A stretch of DNA of 64,000 nt, taken from the NCBI RefSeq assembly GCF_904849725.1, contig NC_058518.1:510557225-510621224 (forward strand), given 5' to 3'. The stretch's first letter is position 1; each line of letters opens with the position of its first letter. This document shows positions 45,796 through 59,842 of the stretch, in pieces. This stretch comes from Hordeum vulgare subsp. vulgare. Taxonomy: Eukaryota; Streptophyta; Magnoliopsida; Poales; Poaceae. A model generated the notes under the pieces. The model was not told where the DNA came from. It did no database searches and worked only from the letters and a program-made list of their open reading frames with translations. Both the position numbers and the translations under genes were made by a program.

Positions 45796-48183
45796 GACTC
45801 CGAAAACGAAGAGGTATGTGATTTGGTAAGAAAACAGAGTCCAAAACTTTTCCAGTAGGAATTTTTCTCCGTTTTGGAATATTTGAAAAAAATACAAAAA
45901 TTGGAAGTAGTCCGGAAAGCGCGAGGAGGCGACAAGCCTACACGGCACGAGCCCACCCCCTGGCCGCGCAGGGAGGGCTTGTGGCCACCTCGTGCGCCTC
46001 CCGGACTCCATTTTCGTGTGGAGTACTCCTTCTGGTCTGGAAAAAATCATTATATATACTCCCATTTGGTCTAACCCCTGCATCACGCAGATTTCCTCTG
46101 TTTTTCGTTTCGAGCCTGTTTCTGTTGCAGATCTAGATCGCTATGACTTCCCCAAAAGCTCCGAAGGACAAGATCTTCGAGAAGGCCATCAATCCCTACC
46201 TCACGGGAGTGCTGCAACACCCTCAATCTATCGAGATGCGTGAGGGGATGTTGCACATCCGTGATGTTGAGGGGCCCAAGAAGACCAGAAGCATGGAGAC
46301 GAGGCTCGAAGTAATGGAGCAACAAGTCTTCAAGTGCCAATGGATGGTGGAGCGTGGACTCAACGCCAACCACATGATGATCACGGAGTTCACCAACAAG
46401 CACAGGAATGATGCCAATGACATTGGGAAGCACCTCTCCAGGCTCTATGACAGGCCCAGATCTATGACCTGTAGAACCAAACCTGTGAGTATGACTACAT
46501 ATTTAAATCAGTACGGTTGGCTGCAGATTTGAGGATTCCGGAGACTCGTTCATCTTTCCATGATGGAGCACCTATGCCTTGGAAGACGGAGGATCAAACC
46601 CATGTTGCAACAACTCCTCCACCATCACCACCAAAGGAAGACAACTCAACATGGGTATGGGCAATCCCCTTGGCTTGTGCCAAGCTTGCGGGAGTTGCCC
46701 CGGTATCGTATCACCATCACATCTTTTGCCTTTACCTTTGTTTTAGTTTTCCTTTTCAGTTTTCTCTTTTTCTAGTAGATTAAAAGTCTTATTGTTTTAG
46801 TCTTGAGTTTTGCTTTGTGTCACCCCCGATGTATTCGAGCACGTGAGCCATATAATAAAGAGTGTCTTAGATGAAGGGCTTTGCCTCTTGCCATGATCAA
46901 AAGAGTGAGAATAGAACAAAAGCATGAAAGATCATGTAATGATCTTATGGGAAGTGATGGCTTCAGATATAAAAAGAATGAGGATTGAAACTTGTTGAGG
47001 GTAGGCAAACGTAGACCTTGGTCATGGTTGCAATTAATAGGAAGTGATAAAGAAGGAGAGGTTCACATATAAATATATCATCTCTGACACCATCTATGAT
47101 TGTGAACACTCACTAAACTATTGCATGCCTAGAAGTAGATGTTGGACAAGGAAGACAACATAATGAATTGTGTTTGCTTGGCTCCGAACAATGTTATATT
47201 ATTAGAGATCCCTTAGCATGTGACGATTGCTTCCACCTCATATTAGCCAAAACTCCCGCACCAAGTAGAGATACTACTTGTGCATCCATAAACCTTCAAC
47301 CCAGTTTTGCCATGAGTGTCCACCATACCTACCTATGGATTGAATAAGATCCTTCAAGTAAGTTGTCATCGGTGCAAACAAATAAAAATTGCTATCTAAT
47401 ATGTATGATCTATTAGTGTGTGGAAAATAAGCTTTGTACGAACCGGTGATGAGGAAGACATAAAAGCGACAGACTGCATAATAAAGTTCTTTATCACAGG
47501 AGGCAATATAAAGTGACGTTCCTCCGCACTAAGAGGACAAGCATCCAAACCTTAAAAGCGCATGACAACCTCTGCTTCCCTCTGCGAAGGGCCTATCTTA
47601 TACCTTTACTTTTTACCCTTGAAAGAGTCATGGTGATCTACACCAATTCCTTATTTCGCCTTTTCTTGGCTAACGTCATATGCTTGGGAAAGATCTATAT
47701 TCATATGTCAACTTGGAAGTAAGTGCTCATGAATTATTATTGTTGACATTACCCTTGAGGTAAATGGTTGGGAGGCAAAACTATAAGCCCCTATCTTTCT
47801 CTGTGTCTAGTTGAAACTTTGATCTCATAAGTACCACGTGAGTTGTAGCAATTGTAGAGAACGAAAGAATGATTGAGTGTGTGAATTTGCTTTACAAGCT
47901 CTTATTTGACTCTTTCTGATGTTGTGATAAATTGCAATTGCTTCAATGACTAAAGGCTATCGGTTGTTACTTCTCGGTAAGGTTCTTGATCCATGCTTTA
48001 CTTTGTGAAGGAATTATCACTTTAGCATGAGAGATTATATGTTGGTATTGCTGTTCCGATCATGACCATGATGCATGCATGTTCGTATCTTGTTTTGTCG
48101 ACACCTCTCTCCCTAAACATGTGGACATATTTATTGAGCTAGGCTTTCGCTTGAGGACAAGCGAGGTCTATGCTTGGGGGAGT
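45796..48183 (+). other. Athila 3' accessory region, copy 2
   Basis: Same as 7472-9859, with the accessory reading frame at 46143-46532 (129 residues, identical) and no other gene seen. Confidence 0.7.
46143..46532 (+). pseudogene. Accessory ORF in env-like position, copy 2
   Basis: Identical translation to 7819-8208. Function unknown; no signal peptide or membrane segment. Confidence 0.45.
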
Positions 48184-49682
48184 TGATACGTCCATTTTGC
48201 ATCATGTTTTCATTTTGATATTTATCGCTTCTTGGGCTGTTATTTCACTTCACGGTACAATTCTTATGCCTTTTCTCTCTTATTTTGCAAGGTTTACATG
48301 AAGTGGGAGAATGCCGACAGCTGGAATTCTGGCCTATTCTGCGCAACTCCAAACGCCGTAAAAATCAACGAGGATTTTTTCGGGATTTATAAAAAATACT
48401 GGGCCGAAGAAGCGTCAGAGGGGCGCTAGCAGGTGGCCACAAGCCTGCACGGCACGGCCACCCCGTGGCCGCGCCATGAGGGCTTGTGGGCAGCCTGCTC
48501 GCCCACTGGCCCCCCTCTTCTGTTATATGAAGGGTTTCGTCCAGGAAAAAAAAATCACGGAGGAGCTTTTTCGTGGATTCGCCGCCGCCACGAGGCGGAG
48601 CTTGAGTAGAACCAATCTAGAGCTGCGGCAGGACGATCGTGCCGGGGAAACTTCCCTCCCGGAGGGGGAAATCGTCGCCATCGTCATCACCAACACTCCT
48701 CTCATCGGAGGGGACTCGTCACCATCAACATCTTCATCAGCACGATCTCATCTCCAAACCCTAGTTCATCACTTGTAACCAATCTCCGTCTCGCGACTCC
48801 GATTGGTACTTGTAAGGTTGCTAGTAGTGTTGATTACTCTTTGTAGTTGATGCTAGTTGGATTATTTGGTGGAAGAGTTTATGTTCATATCCTTGATGCT
48901 ACTCATTACCTCTCTGGTCATGAATATGATTATGCTTTGTGAGTAGTTACTTTTGTTCCTGAGGACATGGGATAAGTCATGCTAATACTAGTCATGTGAA
49001 TTTGGTATTCGTTCGGTATTTTGATGTGTTGTATGTTGTTTTTCCTCTAGTGGTGTTATGTGAACGTCGACTACATAACACTTCACCATTATTTGGGCCT
49101 AGAGGAAGGCATTGGGAAGTAGTAAGTAGATGATGGGTTGCTAGGGTGACAGAAGCTTAAACCCTAGTTTATGCGTTGCTTCGTAAGGGGCTGATTTGGA
49201 TCCACTAGTTTAATGCTATGGTTAGACTTTGTCTTAATTCTTCTTCCGTAGTTGCGGATGCTTGCGAGAGGGGTTAATCATAAGTGGGATGCTTGTCCAA
49301 GTAAGGGCAGTATCCAAGCACCGGTCCACCCACATATCAAACTATCAAAGTAACGAACGCGAATCATATGAACATGATGAAAACTAGCATGACAGAAATT
49401 CCTGTGTGTCCTCGGGATCGTTTTTCCTCCTATAAGACTTTGTCCAGGCTTGTCCCTTGCTACAAAAGGGATTGGGCCACTTTGCTGCACCATTGCTACT
49501 TTTGTTACTTTTTGCTCGCTACAAATCATGTCACCACACAATCACTTGTTACCGACAATTTCAGTGCCTGCAGATTTTACCTTGCTGAAAACCAGTTGTC
49601 AGATCCTTCTGCTCCTCGTTGGGTTCGACGCACTTACTTATCGAAAGGACTACAATTGATCCCTTATACTTGTGGGCCATCA
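48184..49682 (+). repeat. 3' LTR of Athila-type element, copy 2
   Basis: 1499 bp. Differs from copy 1 at two positions found: 48888 (T for G) and 49530 (G for C). Confidence 0.9.
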
Positions 49683-49709
49683 CGCCCCACATCATTGCGC
49701 CTAGCGCCA

Positions 49710-51219
49710 TGATACGTCTCCAACGTATCTATAATTGTTGATGATTTCATGCTATTATCCTGTCAAAGTTTGGATGTTTTATATGCCTTTTATATCTTTT
49801 TTGGTACTAACGTGTTAACTCAGTGCCAAGTGTCAGTTCTTGTTTTTTCCGTGTTTTGACCCTTTGCAGAGGAAGATTTGAAACGGAGTCCAAACGGAAT
49901 AAAATCCCCGAGAAGATTTTTTCCGAAACAAAAGAAGATCGGGAGACGTGAGAACCAAGGCAGGGGGTCCCCAGGGACCCCACAAGCCCTCCAGCCACGG
50001 ACAGGGGGGGAGGCCGGCCCTCACGGGCTTGTGGGCCCCCTGGACCTCCTCTGCCCTAGGTTTTGCACCTATATATTCCCTAAAATCCCAGAAAAAATCA
50101 GGAGATCATCGAAAATACTTTTCCGCCGCCGCAAGCTTCTGTCTCCGCAAGATCCCATCTGGGGCACGTTCTGGTGCCCTGCCGGAGGGGGGATCCGGAC
50201 ACGGAGGGCTTCTTCATAAACACCATGACCTCTCCGATGATGTGTGAGTAGTTCACCATAGACCTATGGGTCCATAGCTAGTAGCTAGATGGCTTCTTCT
50301 CTCTCTTGGATCTTCAATACAAAGTTCTCCATGATCTTCATGGAGATCTATCCGATGTAACCTTCTTTTACGGTGTGTTTGTCGAGATCCGATGAATTGT
50401 GGATTTATGATCAGATTATCTATGAATCTTATTTGAGTTTCTTCTGATCTCTCTTATGCATGATTTCATATCCTTGTAATTCTCTTCGAGTTGTGGGTTT
50501 TGTTTGGCCAACTAGATCTATGATTCTTGCAATGGGAGAAGTGCTTGGTTTTGGGTTCATACCGTGCGGTGACCTCCCTAGTGACAGAAGGGGTAGCAAG
50601 GCACACATCATGTTGTTTCCATCAAGGGTGAAAAGATGGGGTTTTCATCATTGGTTTGAGATTATCCCTCTACATCATGTCATCTTGCTTAAGGCGTTAC
50701 TCAGTTCGTCATGAACTCAATACACTAGATGCATGCTGGATAGCGGTCGATGTGTGGAGTAATAGTAGTAGATGCAGAAAGTATCGGTCTACTTGTCTCG
50801 GATGTGATGCCTATATGTATGATCATTGCCTTAGATATCATCATGACTTTGCGCGGTTCTGTCAATTAGTCGACAGTAATTTGTTCACCCACCATAATAC
50901 TTGCTATTTTGAGAAAAGCCTCTAGTGAACACTATGGCCCCCGGGTCTACTCCACACCATATTTTCAGCCTTACACTTTTACTTCGTTGCACTTTCCGCC
51001 TTTAGATCTCACATTGCAATCAATCTTGAAGGGATTGACAACCCCTTTAAAGCGTTGGGTGCAAGCTCTTTTGTGTTTGCGCAGGTACTCTGGACTTGAC
51101 GAGATTCTCCTACTGGATTGATACCTTGGTTCTCAAACTGAGGGAAATACTTACTGCTCCTGTGCTACATCACCCTTTCCTCTTCAAGGGAAAAACCAAC
51201 GCAAGCTCAAGAGACGACA
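49710..51219 (+). repeat. 5' LTR of second Gypsy element, copy 2
   Basis: Equivalent to 11386-12895, followed by the same altered tRNA-Asp primer site (51230-51246). Confidence 0.8.
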
Positions 51220-51343
51220 GAAGAATTTCTGGCACCATTGCCGGGAAAGGACTTTTGTTTCCGTAGCACGCCACTCCGAGTATGTCAGCGCGTACTACTT
51301 CCACGAACGCCTCTGTGTCATACGTCTGGTCTTATCGTCATAC

Positions 51344-52501
51344 GTGAGTACGGCCAGATGGGACGGGAGCCGACCGTCCGGCTAGCGACGGGCCAGCCGG
51401 CCAGGGCGAATCCCGCTAGTCGGCCTCGTGTGCGTCGGCTAGACAGGCCGGCTGCCGCCAGCCGACCCGAGGGGGGGGGGAGGAGGCGACCCCATAAGTC
51501 TTGGAGAAGGGTTTCCTCCGCTTTGGTACACCCAGGTGCCATATCCCCGTCAGTATCCCCCGAAACCGTTGGGGCCCGAAGGCCTCCAGACGTGGGGTGG
51601 GGGGGGGAACGGTTTCCCCCTTGCGTTGGGAGTTGGCGTCGGGGCCGACCAGCCGGCCGGAGCTGGAAGGCGGCGATGTGCCTTCGGGCCGGTTGGAATG
51701 GAAGCCGGCCGAGATGAATGTCGGCCGCGGTCCTACCGGTTGCCGCGGTGCCTCGGGCGCCGCGGCGTCGCTTCGGTCTGGTCGCCGGCCGAGGCGAGGC
51801 ACGTGTGGGCCGGTGGCGAACTGCGGGCCCACCACTACCCGCATGACGAGACATCGCTACAGTCCCGGCCTGACATGTCTCAGCCCGCACGTGGATTTAT
51901 TGTGGCTCCAGGCCGTCGGTTGGGGTTCCCCGCGCGGTTAATGCGTGCGGGTATCGTGGGTTAGTGGGGGACGTGGGCGTAGCCGGTCCCACGCCCCCAC
52001 ATCTCCTCTGGGGCTTTAAAAAGGGGAAGGGGGAGGCCGGTTTCGCCATTGCCTCCCCTCACTTTCGCCCCAACTCACCCTCACACCAGAGCTCTCAGCC
52101 CCCGTCCTTCCCCCTCTTGACCGCAGTGCTTGCCGCCATTGTCATTCCTCGGCGTGCCCGCAATGCACACCACCGCCGCTCTTTCCTCCTTCGAGCGTGG
52201 TGCCTCCCCGCGGTCGATCGGCTCGGGGGCCGTTTCTCTCATTTCCTCTTGTCCACTTCCCCACAGGCATTCGACGAGATGGTCGGGATTCCCTCCGGCA
52301 TGTGGGAGGGCTTGATTGTGGCGGTGTAGCACATCGACTACCTCCGGCGGACGCGGAAGCTTTCGGCCCCGTAGCTAGTCAAGGCCCGTGCGCCCGGTGA
52401 TGAGCATGTGCCGGAGCCCCGTGCCGGCGAGTGTGTCATCTTCGGCACACACTTCCTTGTCGGCTTCGGGCTGCCGGTGAACCTCTTCCTCCGGCAGTTC
52501 C
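51344..52501 (+). mobile_element. GC-rich Gypsy-type fragment, copy 2
   Basis: Equivalent to 13020-14175, with two G runs one base longer each. The Transposase_28-like remnant is at 52270-52501, with both stops shared. Confidence 0.55.
52270..52501 (+). pseudogene. Transposase_28-like fragment, copy 2
   Basis: Same as 13944-14175: stops at 52327-52329 and near 52372, truncated by the LTR at 52502. Confidence 0.5.
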
Positions 52502-53908
52502 TGATACGTCTCCAACGTATCTATAACCTATTAATCTAGAGCCTTGTGCCAGTTTCTGTTTTATTTCATGTTTTTGAGTATTGCAGATAATGAATATTAA
52601 ACGGAGTCCAAATGGAATAAAATCTTTGGAATGATTTTTCTTGGACCAGAAAAAACCCAAAAGACTTGGAGTAGGGAGCAGGACACCCGCCGGGAGGCCA
52701 CAAGCCTGCAGGGCGCGCCCCCTGGCTTGTGCCCCCCTGTAGGTCTCCTAACCCTAATCTTCGTCCTATAAATTCCCAAATATCCCCCATTGCTAAAGGG
52801 AGCCACGAAAATACTTTTCCGCCGCTGAGAGCCTGTGTTCCCGTGAGATCCAATTTGGGAGCCTTTTCCGGTAATCTGCCGGAGAGGGAATTGATCACAG
52901 AGGGCATCTACATCAATTCCATTGCTGCTCCAATGATGCGTGAGTAGTTCACCACAAACCTACGGGTCCATAGCTAGTAGCTAGATGGCTTCTTCTCTCT
53001 CTCTTTGTTCTTCAATACCATGTTCTTCATGATCTTCATGGAGATCTATCCGATGTAATACTCTTTTGCGGTGTGTTTGTCGAGATCCGATGAATTGTGA
53101 GTTTATGTTCAGATTATCCATGAATATTATTTGAATCTCTGCTGTATTCTTATATGCATGGTTTCATATTTTAGCAAGTCTCTTCAAGTTATTGGTTTGG
53201 TTTGGCCAACTAGATTGGTAATTCTTTCAATGGGAGAAGTGCTTAGTTTTGGGTTCAATCTTGCGATGTCCTCACCCAGTGACAAAGTAGGGGTACCGAG
53301 GCACGTATTGTATTGTTGCCATCGAGAATAAAAAGATGGGGTTTTCATCATATTGCTTGAGTTTATCCCTCTACATCATGTCATCTTACTTAATGCGTTA
53401 CTCTGTTCTTCATGAACTTAATACTCTAATGACAACTATATGCATAATCATTGCCTTGGATATCTTCATAACTATTCGCTTTTCTATCAATTGCTCGAGA
53501 GTAATTTGTTCACCCACCGTATTATTTTCCTTTATGACAGAAGCCTCTAGTGAAACCTATGCCCCCGGGTCTATTTTCCATAGTATACTTTCAGATCTAT
53601 AAACCAAAATACCAAAAATATTTTGCTGAATTTATTTACTTTCGTTTTACTTTCAGATCAATCAATCTTTTATATCTATCTCTATCAGATCTCATCCTTG
53701 CAAATAACTTTGAAGGGATTGACAACCCCTTTTTAGCGTTGGGTGCAAGTGTTTGATTGTTTGTGTAGGTACTACGATTGGGGCCTTGCTTGTTCCTCCT
53801 ACTGGATTGATACCTTGGTTCTCAACAAACTGAGTGAAATACTTATCTACTTTGTTGCATCACCCTTTCCTCTTCAAGGGAAAGCCAACACAAGCTCAAG
53901 AAGTAGCA
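52502..53908 (+). repeat. 5' LTR of third Gypsy element, copy 2
   Basis: Equivalent to 14176-15582. The tRNA-Asp primer site follows at 53920-53937. Confidence 0.82.
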
Positions 53909-53937
53909 AGAAGGATTTCTGGCGCCGTTGCCGGGGA

Positions 53938-55909
53938 GGATAAATAGCAAGATCAAGCGTACCAAGTACCCATCACAAACTCATCTCCTGCATTTACATT
54001 ATTTGCCTCTCGTTTTCCTCTCCCTCACTTCACCAATTTGCCGTTTTATTCGCCTTTTTCTCGCCGGATCTCTTTTTGTCTACTTGTGTTAGCATGTGCC
54101 TTCTATTTGCTTGGATCTTTGCTTGCTAAAAATCTATTGATATGGATCCTCATCCACTTGATAACTTTTCAAGAGGTCCAATTATTATGAACCGATTGCT
54201 AGTGAGTTGAGTGTACTTGATTATCTCCATGGTTTTGCTTGAGATTCATTAATCTGAAAATTGTGATGAAGTGATCCACGATGTTTCCTTGAATGAAAAG
54301 CATGATCGCAATAATATTGTTAAAAATTCTATTAATATCAATTGTGCTAATGATATGCAAACCCACAAGCTTGGGGATGCTATATTTGATGAGTTTTCCA
54401 TGACCACTACTTATTGCAATGATCATGATTGGGGTGATAATGTTTCTTATGATCTTGATAATTTATTTAATACTCTTGATGAATATGACATCGAAAGTGG
54501 GTTTAGAAGAGTGTCAAATTTAGGTAAAAAGAATCCCACATATTTGGAGTGTGTTCAATCTTATGAATTTTCGATAAAAGTGGGTTTGAATAGGTCATGA
54601 CTTTAGTTAATGTTAATCCCACTACCTTGGAAGATTGTAAGACTTTAATGCATGTGGATCATGAAAATAATGCATTATGTGATAGCTATATTGTTTAATT
54701 TATTCATGATGCTACTGAAAATTACTATGAGAGAGGAACATATGCTTTTACATATTGCAATAACATCAAGTTTCTTCTCTATGTGTTGGAAATTTTGAAG
54801 TTATACTTGTCTTCCCTTCCTATGCTAATTGATTCTTGTTCCCACAAAATACCTATGCATAGGAAGTGGGTTAGAATTAAATATGTTTGCCATGTTATTC
54901 ATGATGCTCTCTTTATGTTTCTATTTTGTACCTTTATGCGAGGATCATTGAAATCATCATGCCTAGCTAGGGGCGTTAAATAATAGCGCTTGTTGGGAGG
55001 CAACCCAATTTTATTTTTATGTTTTTTGATTTTGCTTCTGTTTTTGAGTTCTGCACACATTATTACCTCTGTAACAATTGTATTTTCTTCTTTTAATTAG
55101 TGTTTGATCCAAGTAAGACCTTTGGGATGGTCTACAGTGTTTGCTAGTTGATTTTGCTGAAAACAGAAACTTTCGCTCTCAGTCCAAGAATTTTGTAAAT
55201 TCACTGGAATGTGCTTTTGATCTAAATTTGTTACACATGATTTATTTACCAATTTCCCTCATTTTACTAAGTTTTCAGAATTTTTGGAGCTACAGAAGTA
55301 TTCTAAGTACACATATTGCTACAGACTGTTCTGTTTTTGACAGATTCTGTTTTCTTTGTGTTGTTTGCCTATTTTGATGAATCTATGGGTTGTATCGGGG
55401 GGTATGAACCATGGAAAGTTGGAATATGGTAAATATTACACCAATATAAATAAATAATTAGTTCACAACAGCACCTAAAGTGGTGATTTATTTTTCTTAT
55501 ACTAACGGATCTCATGAGTTTTCTTTTAAGTTTTGTGTTGTGAAGTTCTCAAGTTTTGGGTAAAGATTTGATGGACTATGGAATAAGGAGTGGCAAGAGC
55601 CTAAGCTTGGGGATTCCCAAGGCACCAAAAGACATATTAAAGGATACCAAAGAGCCTAAGCTTGGGTTTGCCCCGGAAGGCATCCCCTCTTTCGTCTTCA
55701 ATCCATTGGTTAATTTACTTGAGACTATATTTTTATTCACCACATGATATGTGTTTTCCTTGGAGCGTCTTGTATGATATGATTCTTTACTTTTTAGTTT
55801 GCCACAATCATCCTTGCTGCACACATATTTTGAGAGAGACACGCTGAATCGTGAATTTATTAGAATATCCATTATGCTTCACTTATATCTTTTGAGCTAG
55901 GCAATGTTG
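53938..55909 (+). other. Interior of third Gypsy element, copy 2
   Basis: Equivalent to 15612-17583. It has the 109-residue gag-region-like frame at 54271-54600 and otherwise AT-rich sequence with no gene seen. Confidence 0.7.
54271..54600 (+). pseudogene. Gag-region-like frame of third Gypsy element, copy 2
   Basis: Identical translation to 15945-16274; no known domain. Confidence 0.4.
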
Positions 55910-56425
55910 TGTTGGGGAACGTTGCATGGGAAACAAAAATTTTCCTACGCACACAAAGACCTAACATGGTGATGATCATCTACGATAGGAAGATCGGATC
56001 CACATACCCTTGTAGATCACTAAGCGTAAGCGTTAATAAAAGCGGTTGATGTAGTGGTATGTCTTCACGATCCGTCCCACGAACCGTCCCATGATCCGTC
56101 CCATGAACCGTCTCGCGATCCGTCCCACGATCCATTCCGATCAAGTGTCGAACAGACGGCAGCTCCGCGTTCAGCACACGTACAACTCGATGATGATATC
56201 GACCTTCTTGATCTAGCAAGAGATACAGAGAAGTAGATGAGTTCTCCGACAGCATGACGGTGCGCCGGTGGTGGTGATGATCTACTCCCGCAGGGCTCCG
56301 CCCGAGCTCCGCAGAAATCTTATCTAGAGGAAGAACTACGTGGTATAGGTTTGAGTTGCACGTGGCAAAAAAGTTGTGTCTCAAAAGCCCTAAAGTATAT
56401 ATAGGAGGAGGGAGGGGGCAGCCTT
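55910..56425 (-). repeat. Copia LTR fragment, minus, copy 2
   Basis: Equivalent to 17584-18100, with the 12-bp minisatellite at 56067-56132 and one A fewer in an A run near 56366. Confidence 0.85.
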
Positions 56426-57345
56426 GGTTGGTTACCGAATGTTGTTCGGAGTCCCGGATGAAATCACGGACGTCACGAGGGTTTCCAGAATGGTCCGGAA
56501 ATGAAGATTGATATATAGGATGACCTCATTTGATTACCGGAAGGTTTTCGGAGTTACCGGGAATGTACCGGGAATGACGAATGGGTTCCGGGAGTTCACC
56601 GGGGGGGGGGGGCAACCCACCCCGGGGAAGCCCATAGGCCATAAGGGTGGCGCATCAGCCCTTAGTGGGATGGTGGGACAGCCCAAAAGGGCCCTATGCG
56701 CCATACAAAGAAAAATCAAAGAGAAAAAAAAGGGAGGTGGGAAGGAAGGGAAGGACTCCCACCCACCAAACCAAGTCCAACTCGGTTTGGGGGGGGGGAG
56801 CCTTCCCCCCTTGGCTCGGCCGACCCCCTTGTGGCTCCTTGAGCCCAAAGGCAAGGTCCCCTCCCTCCCACCCATATATACGGAGGTTTTAGGGCTGATT
56901 TGAGACGACTTTTCCACGGCAGCCCGACCACATACCTCCACGGTTTTTCCTCTGGATCGCGTTTCTGCGGAGCTCGGGCGGAGCCCTGCTGAGACAAGGT
57001 CATCACCAACCTCCGGAGCGCCGTCACGCTGCCGGAGAACTCTTCTACCTCTCCGTCTCTCTTGCTGGCTCAAGAAGGCCGAGATCATCGTCGAGCTGTA
57101 CGTGTGCTGAACGCGGAGGTGCCGTCCGTTCGGTACTAGATCGTGGGACTGATCGCGGGATTGTTCGCGGGGCGGATCGAGGGACGTGAGGATGTTCCAC
57201 TACATCAACCGCGTTCACTAAAGCTTCTGCTGTATGATCTACAAGGGTACGTAGATCACTCATCCCCTCTCGTAGATGGACATCACCATGATAGGTCTTC
57301 GTGCACGTAGGAAATTTTTTGTTTCCCATGTGACGTTCCCCAACA
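56426..57345 (+). repeat. Copia LTR fragment, plus, copy 2
   Basis: Equivalent to 18101-19024. The G run at 56601-56612 has 12 G instead of 16. Confidence 0.85.
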
Positions 57346-57751
57346 ACCTGTACAACACCTTTATAGTCACCCAGTTACGTTGTGACGTTTGATAACCCAC
57401 AAGGTATTCCTCCGGTGTCTGGGAGTTGCACGATCTCATGGTCATAGGAACAGATACATTGACATGCAATAAATAATAGCAATAAACTGCCACGATCATA
57501 TACTATGTTTATAGTTTGGGTCTTGTCCATCACATCATTCTCCCAATGATGTGATCCCGTTATCAAGTGACAACACTTGTTTATGGTCAGGAAACCTTGA
57601 CCATCTTTGATCAACAAGCTAGTCAACTAGAGGTTTACTAGGGACAGTGTTTTGTCTATGTATCCACACATGTATATGTGTTTCCAATTAATACAATTAT
57701 AGCATGGATAATAAACAATTGTCATGAACAAAGAAATATAATAATAACTAA
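57346..57751 (-). repeat. Copia LTR fragment, minus, 5' part, copy 2
   Basis: Equivalent to 19025-19430, with the same missing LTR boundary. Confidence 0.75.
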
Positions 57752-59842
57752 TTTGCACTAGAGTCAATAATCTAGTTCACATCACTGTGTGGTTTTAACG
57801 AATCCAACACCCATACAGTTCTGGGTTTTAATTACGTCTTGCTTGTGAGAGAGGTTTTAGTCAACGAGTCTGAACCTTTCAGATCTGTGTGTGCTTTACA
57901 AATCTCTATGTTATCCTATAGATGCTGCTACTACGTGTTATTTGGAAATATTCCAAATGACTGCTGTACTATACGAATCCGGTTTACTACTCAGAGTTAT
58001 TCGGATTAGTGTCAAAGCTTGCATCGACGTAACCCTTTACGACGAACTCTTTAATCACCTTCATCATCGAGAAAAAAAATCCTTAGTCCACTAGTTTACT
58101 AAGGATAACTTTGACCGCTGTTTAGTGATTCAATCCTGGATCACTCTTTGTACCCCTTGACAGACTCATGGCAAGGCACACATCAGGTGCGCTACACAAG
58201 ATGTCATACTTTAGAGTCTACGGCTAAGGCATAGGGGACGACCTTTGTCCTTTCTCTTTCTTCTGCCGTGGTCGGGCTTTTGGGTCTTACTCAAATTCAC
58301 ACCTTACAACACAACCAATAACTCCGTCTTTGCTGATCTATTTTTAACCCCTTCAAAAACTTGTCAAGGCATGCATTTCATTGAAAGTACTATTAAGCGT
58401 TTTGATCTATCTCTATAGATCTTGATGCTCAATGTTCAAGTAGCTCTATCCAGGTTTTCCTTTGAAAAACTCCTTTCAAATAACCCTTTATGCTTTACAG
58501 AAATTCTATATTACTTCCTTGATCTTGTTGGAAACATCCTTGCGACAAGTCGAGCTTTTCTTAATGATGACTTTTCACCATCATCGTTTGTCTTCCTTTT
58601 AAAGATCCATCTTTACTTAATAGTCTTACGACCATCAAGTAGTTCTTCCAAAGTCTACACTTTGTTTTATACGTGGATCCTTTCTCGGATTTCATGGTCT
58701 CCAGCCATTTGCCGGAATCTGGGCCCACCATCGCTTCTCCATAGCTCGTAGGTTCATTGTTGTTCAACAACATGACCTCCAAGACAGGGTTACCGTACCA
58801 CTCTGTAGCAGTACATGACCTTGTCGATCTACGTGGTTCGTAGTAACTTGATCCGAAGCTTAATGATCACTATCATCAGTTTCCACTTCAATTGGTGTAG
58901 GCGCCATAGGAACAACTTCCTGTGCCCTGCTACACATTGGTTGAAGTGACGGTTCAATAACCTCATCAAGTTCCACTACTATCCCACTCAATTCTTTCGA
59001 GAGAAACTTTTCCACGAGAAAGGACCCGTTTCTTGAAACAAACACTTTGCTTCCGGATCTAAGATAGGAGATGTACCCAACTGTTTTGCATATCCTATGA
59101 AGATGCATTTATCCACTTTGGGTTCGAGCTTATCAGACTGAAACTTTTTCACATAAGCGTCGTAGCCCCAAACTTTCAAGAAACGACAGCTCAGGTTTCT
59201 CCAAACCATATTTCATACTGTGTCATCTCAATGGAAATACGCGGTGCCCGATTTAAAGTGAATGCGCTTGTCTCTAATGCATAACACATAAACGATAGTG
59301 GTAATTTGATAAGAGACATCATAGTATGCACCATATCAAATAGGGCGCGTCTATGACGTTCGGACACACTATCACACTATGGTGTTCTAGGTGGCATGAA
59401 TTGCGAAACAATTTTCACATTGTCTTAACTGTGTACCAAAACTCGCAACTCATATATTCATCTCTATGATCATATCGTAGAGAGTGTATCCTCTTGTCAC
59501 GACGATCTTCACTCTGAAATAGCTTTGAACTTTTCAATATTTCAGACTTGTGATTCATCAAGTAAATACTCATGAATCTACGCAAGTCATCAGTGAAGTA
59601 AGAACATAACGATATCCACTCCGTGCCTCAGCACTTATTGGACTGCACACATCGAAAATGTATTACTTCCAACAAGTTACTCTCTTGTTCCATGTGGTAT
59701 GTTTTGCATGTCTCAAGTGATTCAAAATAAAGTGAGTCCAAACGATCCATCCGCATAGAGTTTCTTCATGCGTTTATACCAATAGGTATGGTTTGCTTGT
59801 CTCAAACGTTTCAAAAATGAGTGAGTACAAAGATCCATCAAC
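57752..59842 (-). pseudogene. pol: Minus-strand Copia pol remnant, copy 2
   Basis: Equivalent to 19431-21519. A small change near 59600 (GAAC against AA, net +2 bases) further breaks the integrase core reading that is still open in copy 1. Confidence 0.75.

Larger units (their letters stand above)
39516..49682 (+). mobile_element. Athila-lineage Gypsy retrotransposon, copy 2, defective
   Basis: Duplicate of 1192-11358: 5' LTR 39516-41122, primer site 41134-41151, polypurine tract 48171-48183, 3' LTR 48184-49682. All three frame breaks and both in-frame stops are shared with copy 1, so the two elements are products of segmental duplication and not two insertions. Confidence 0.93.
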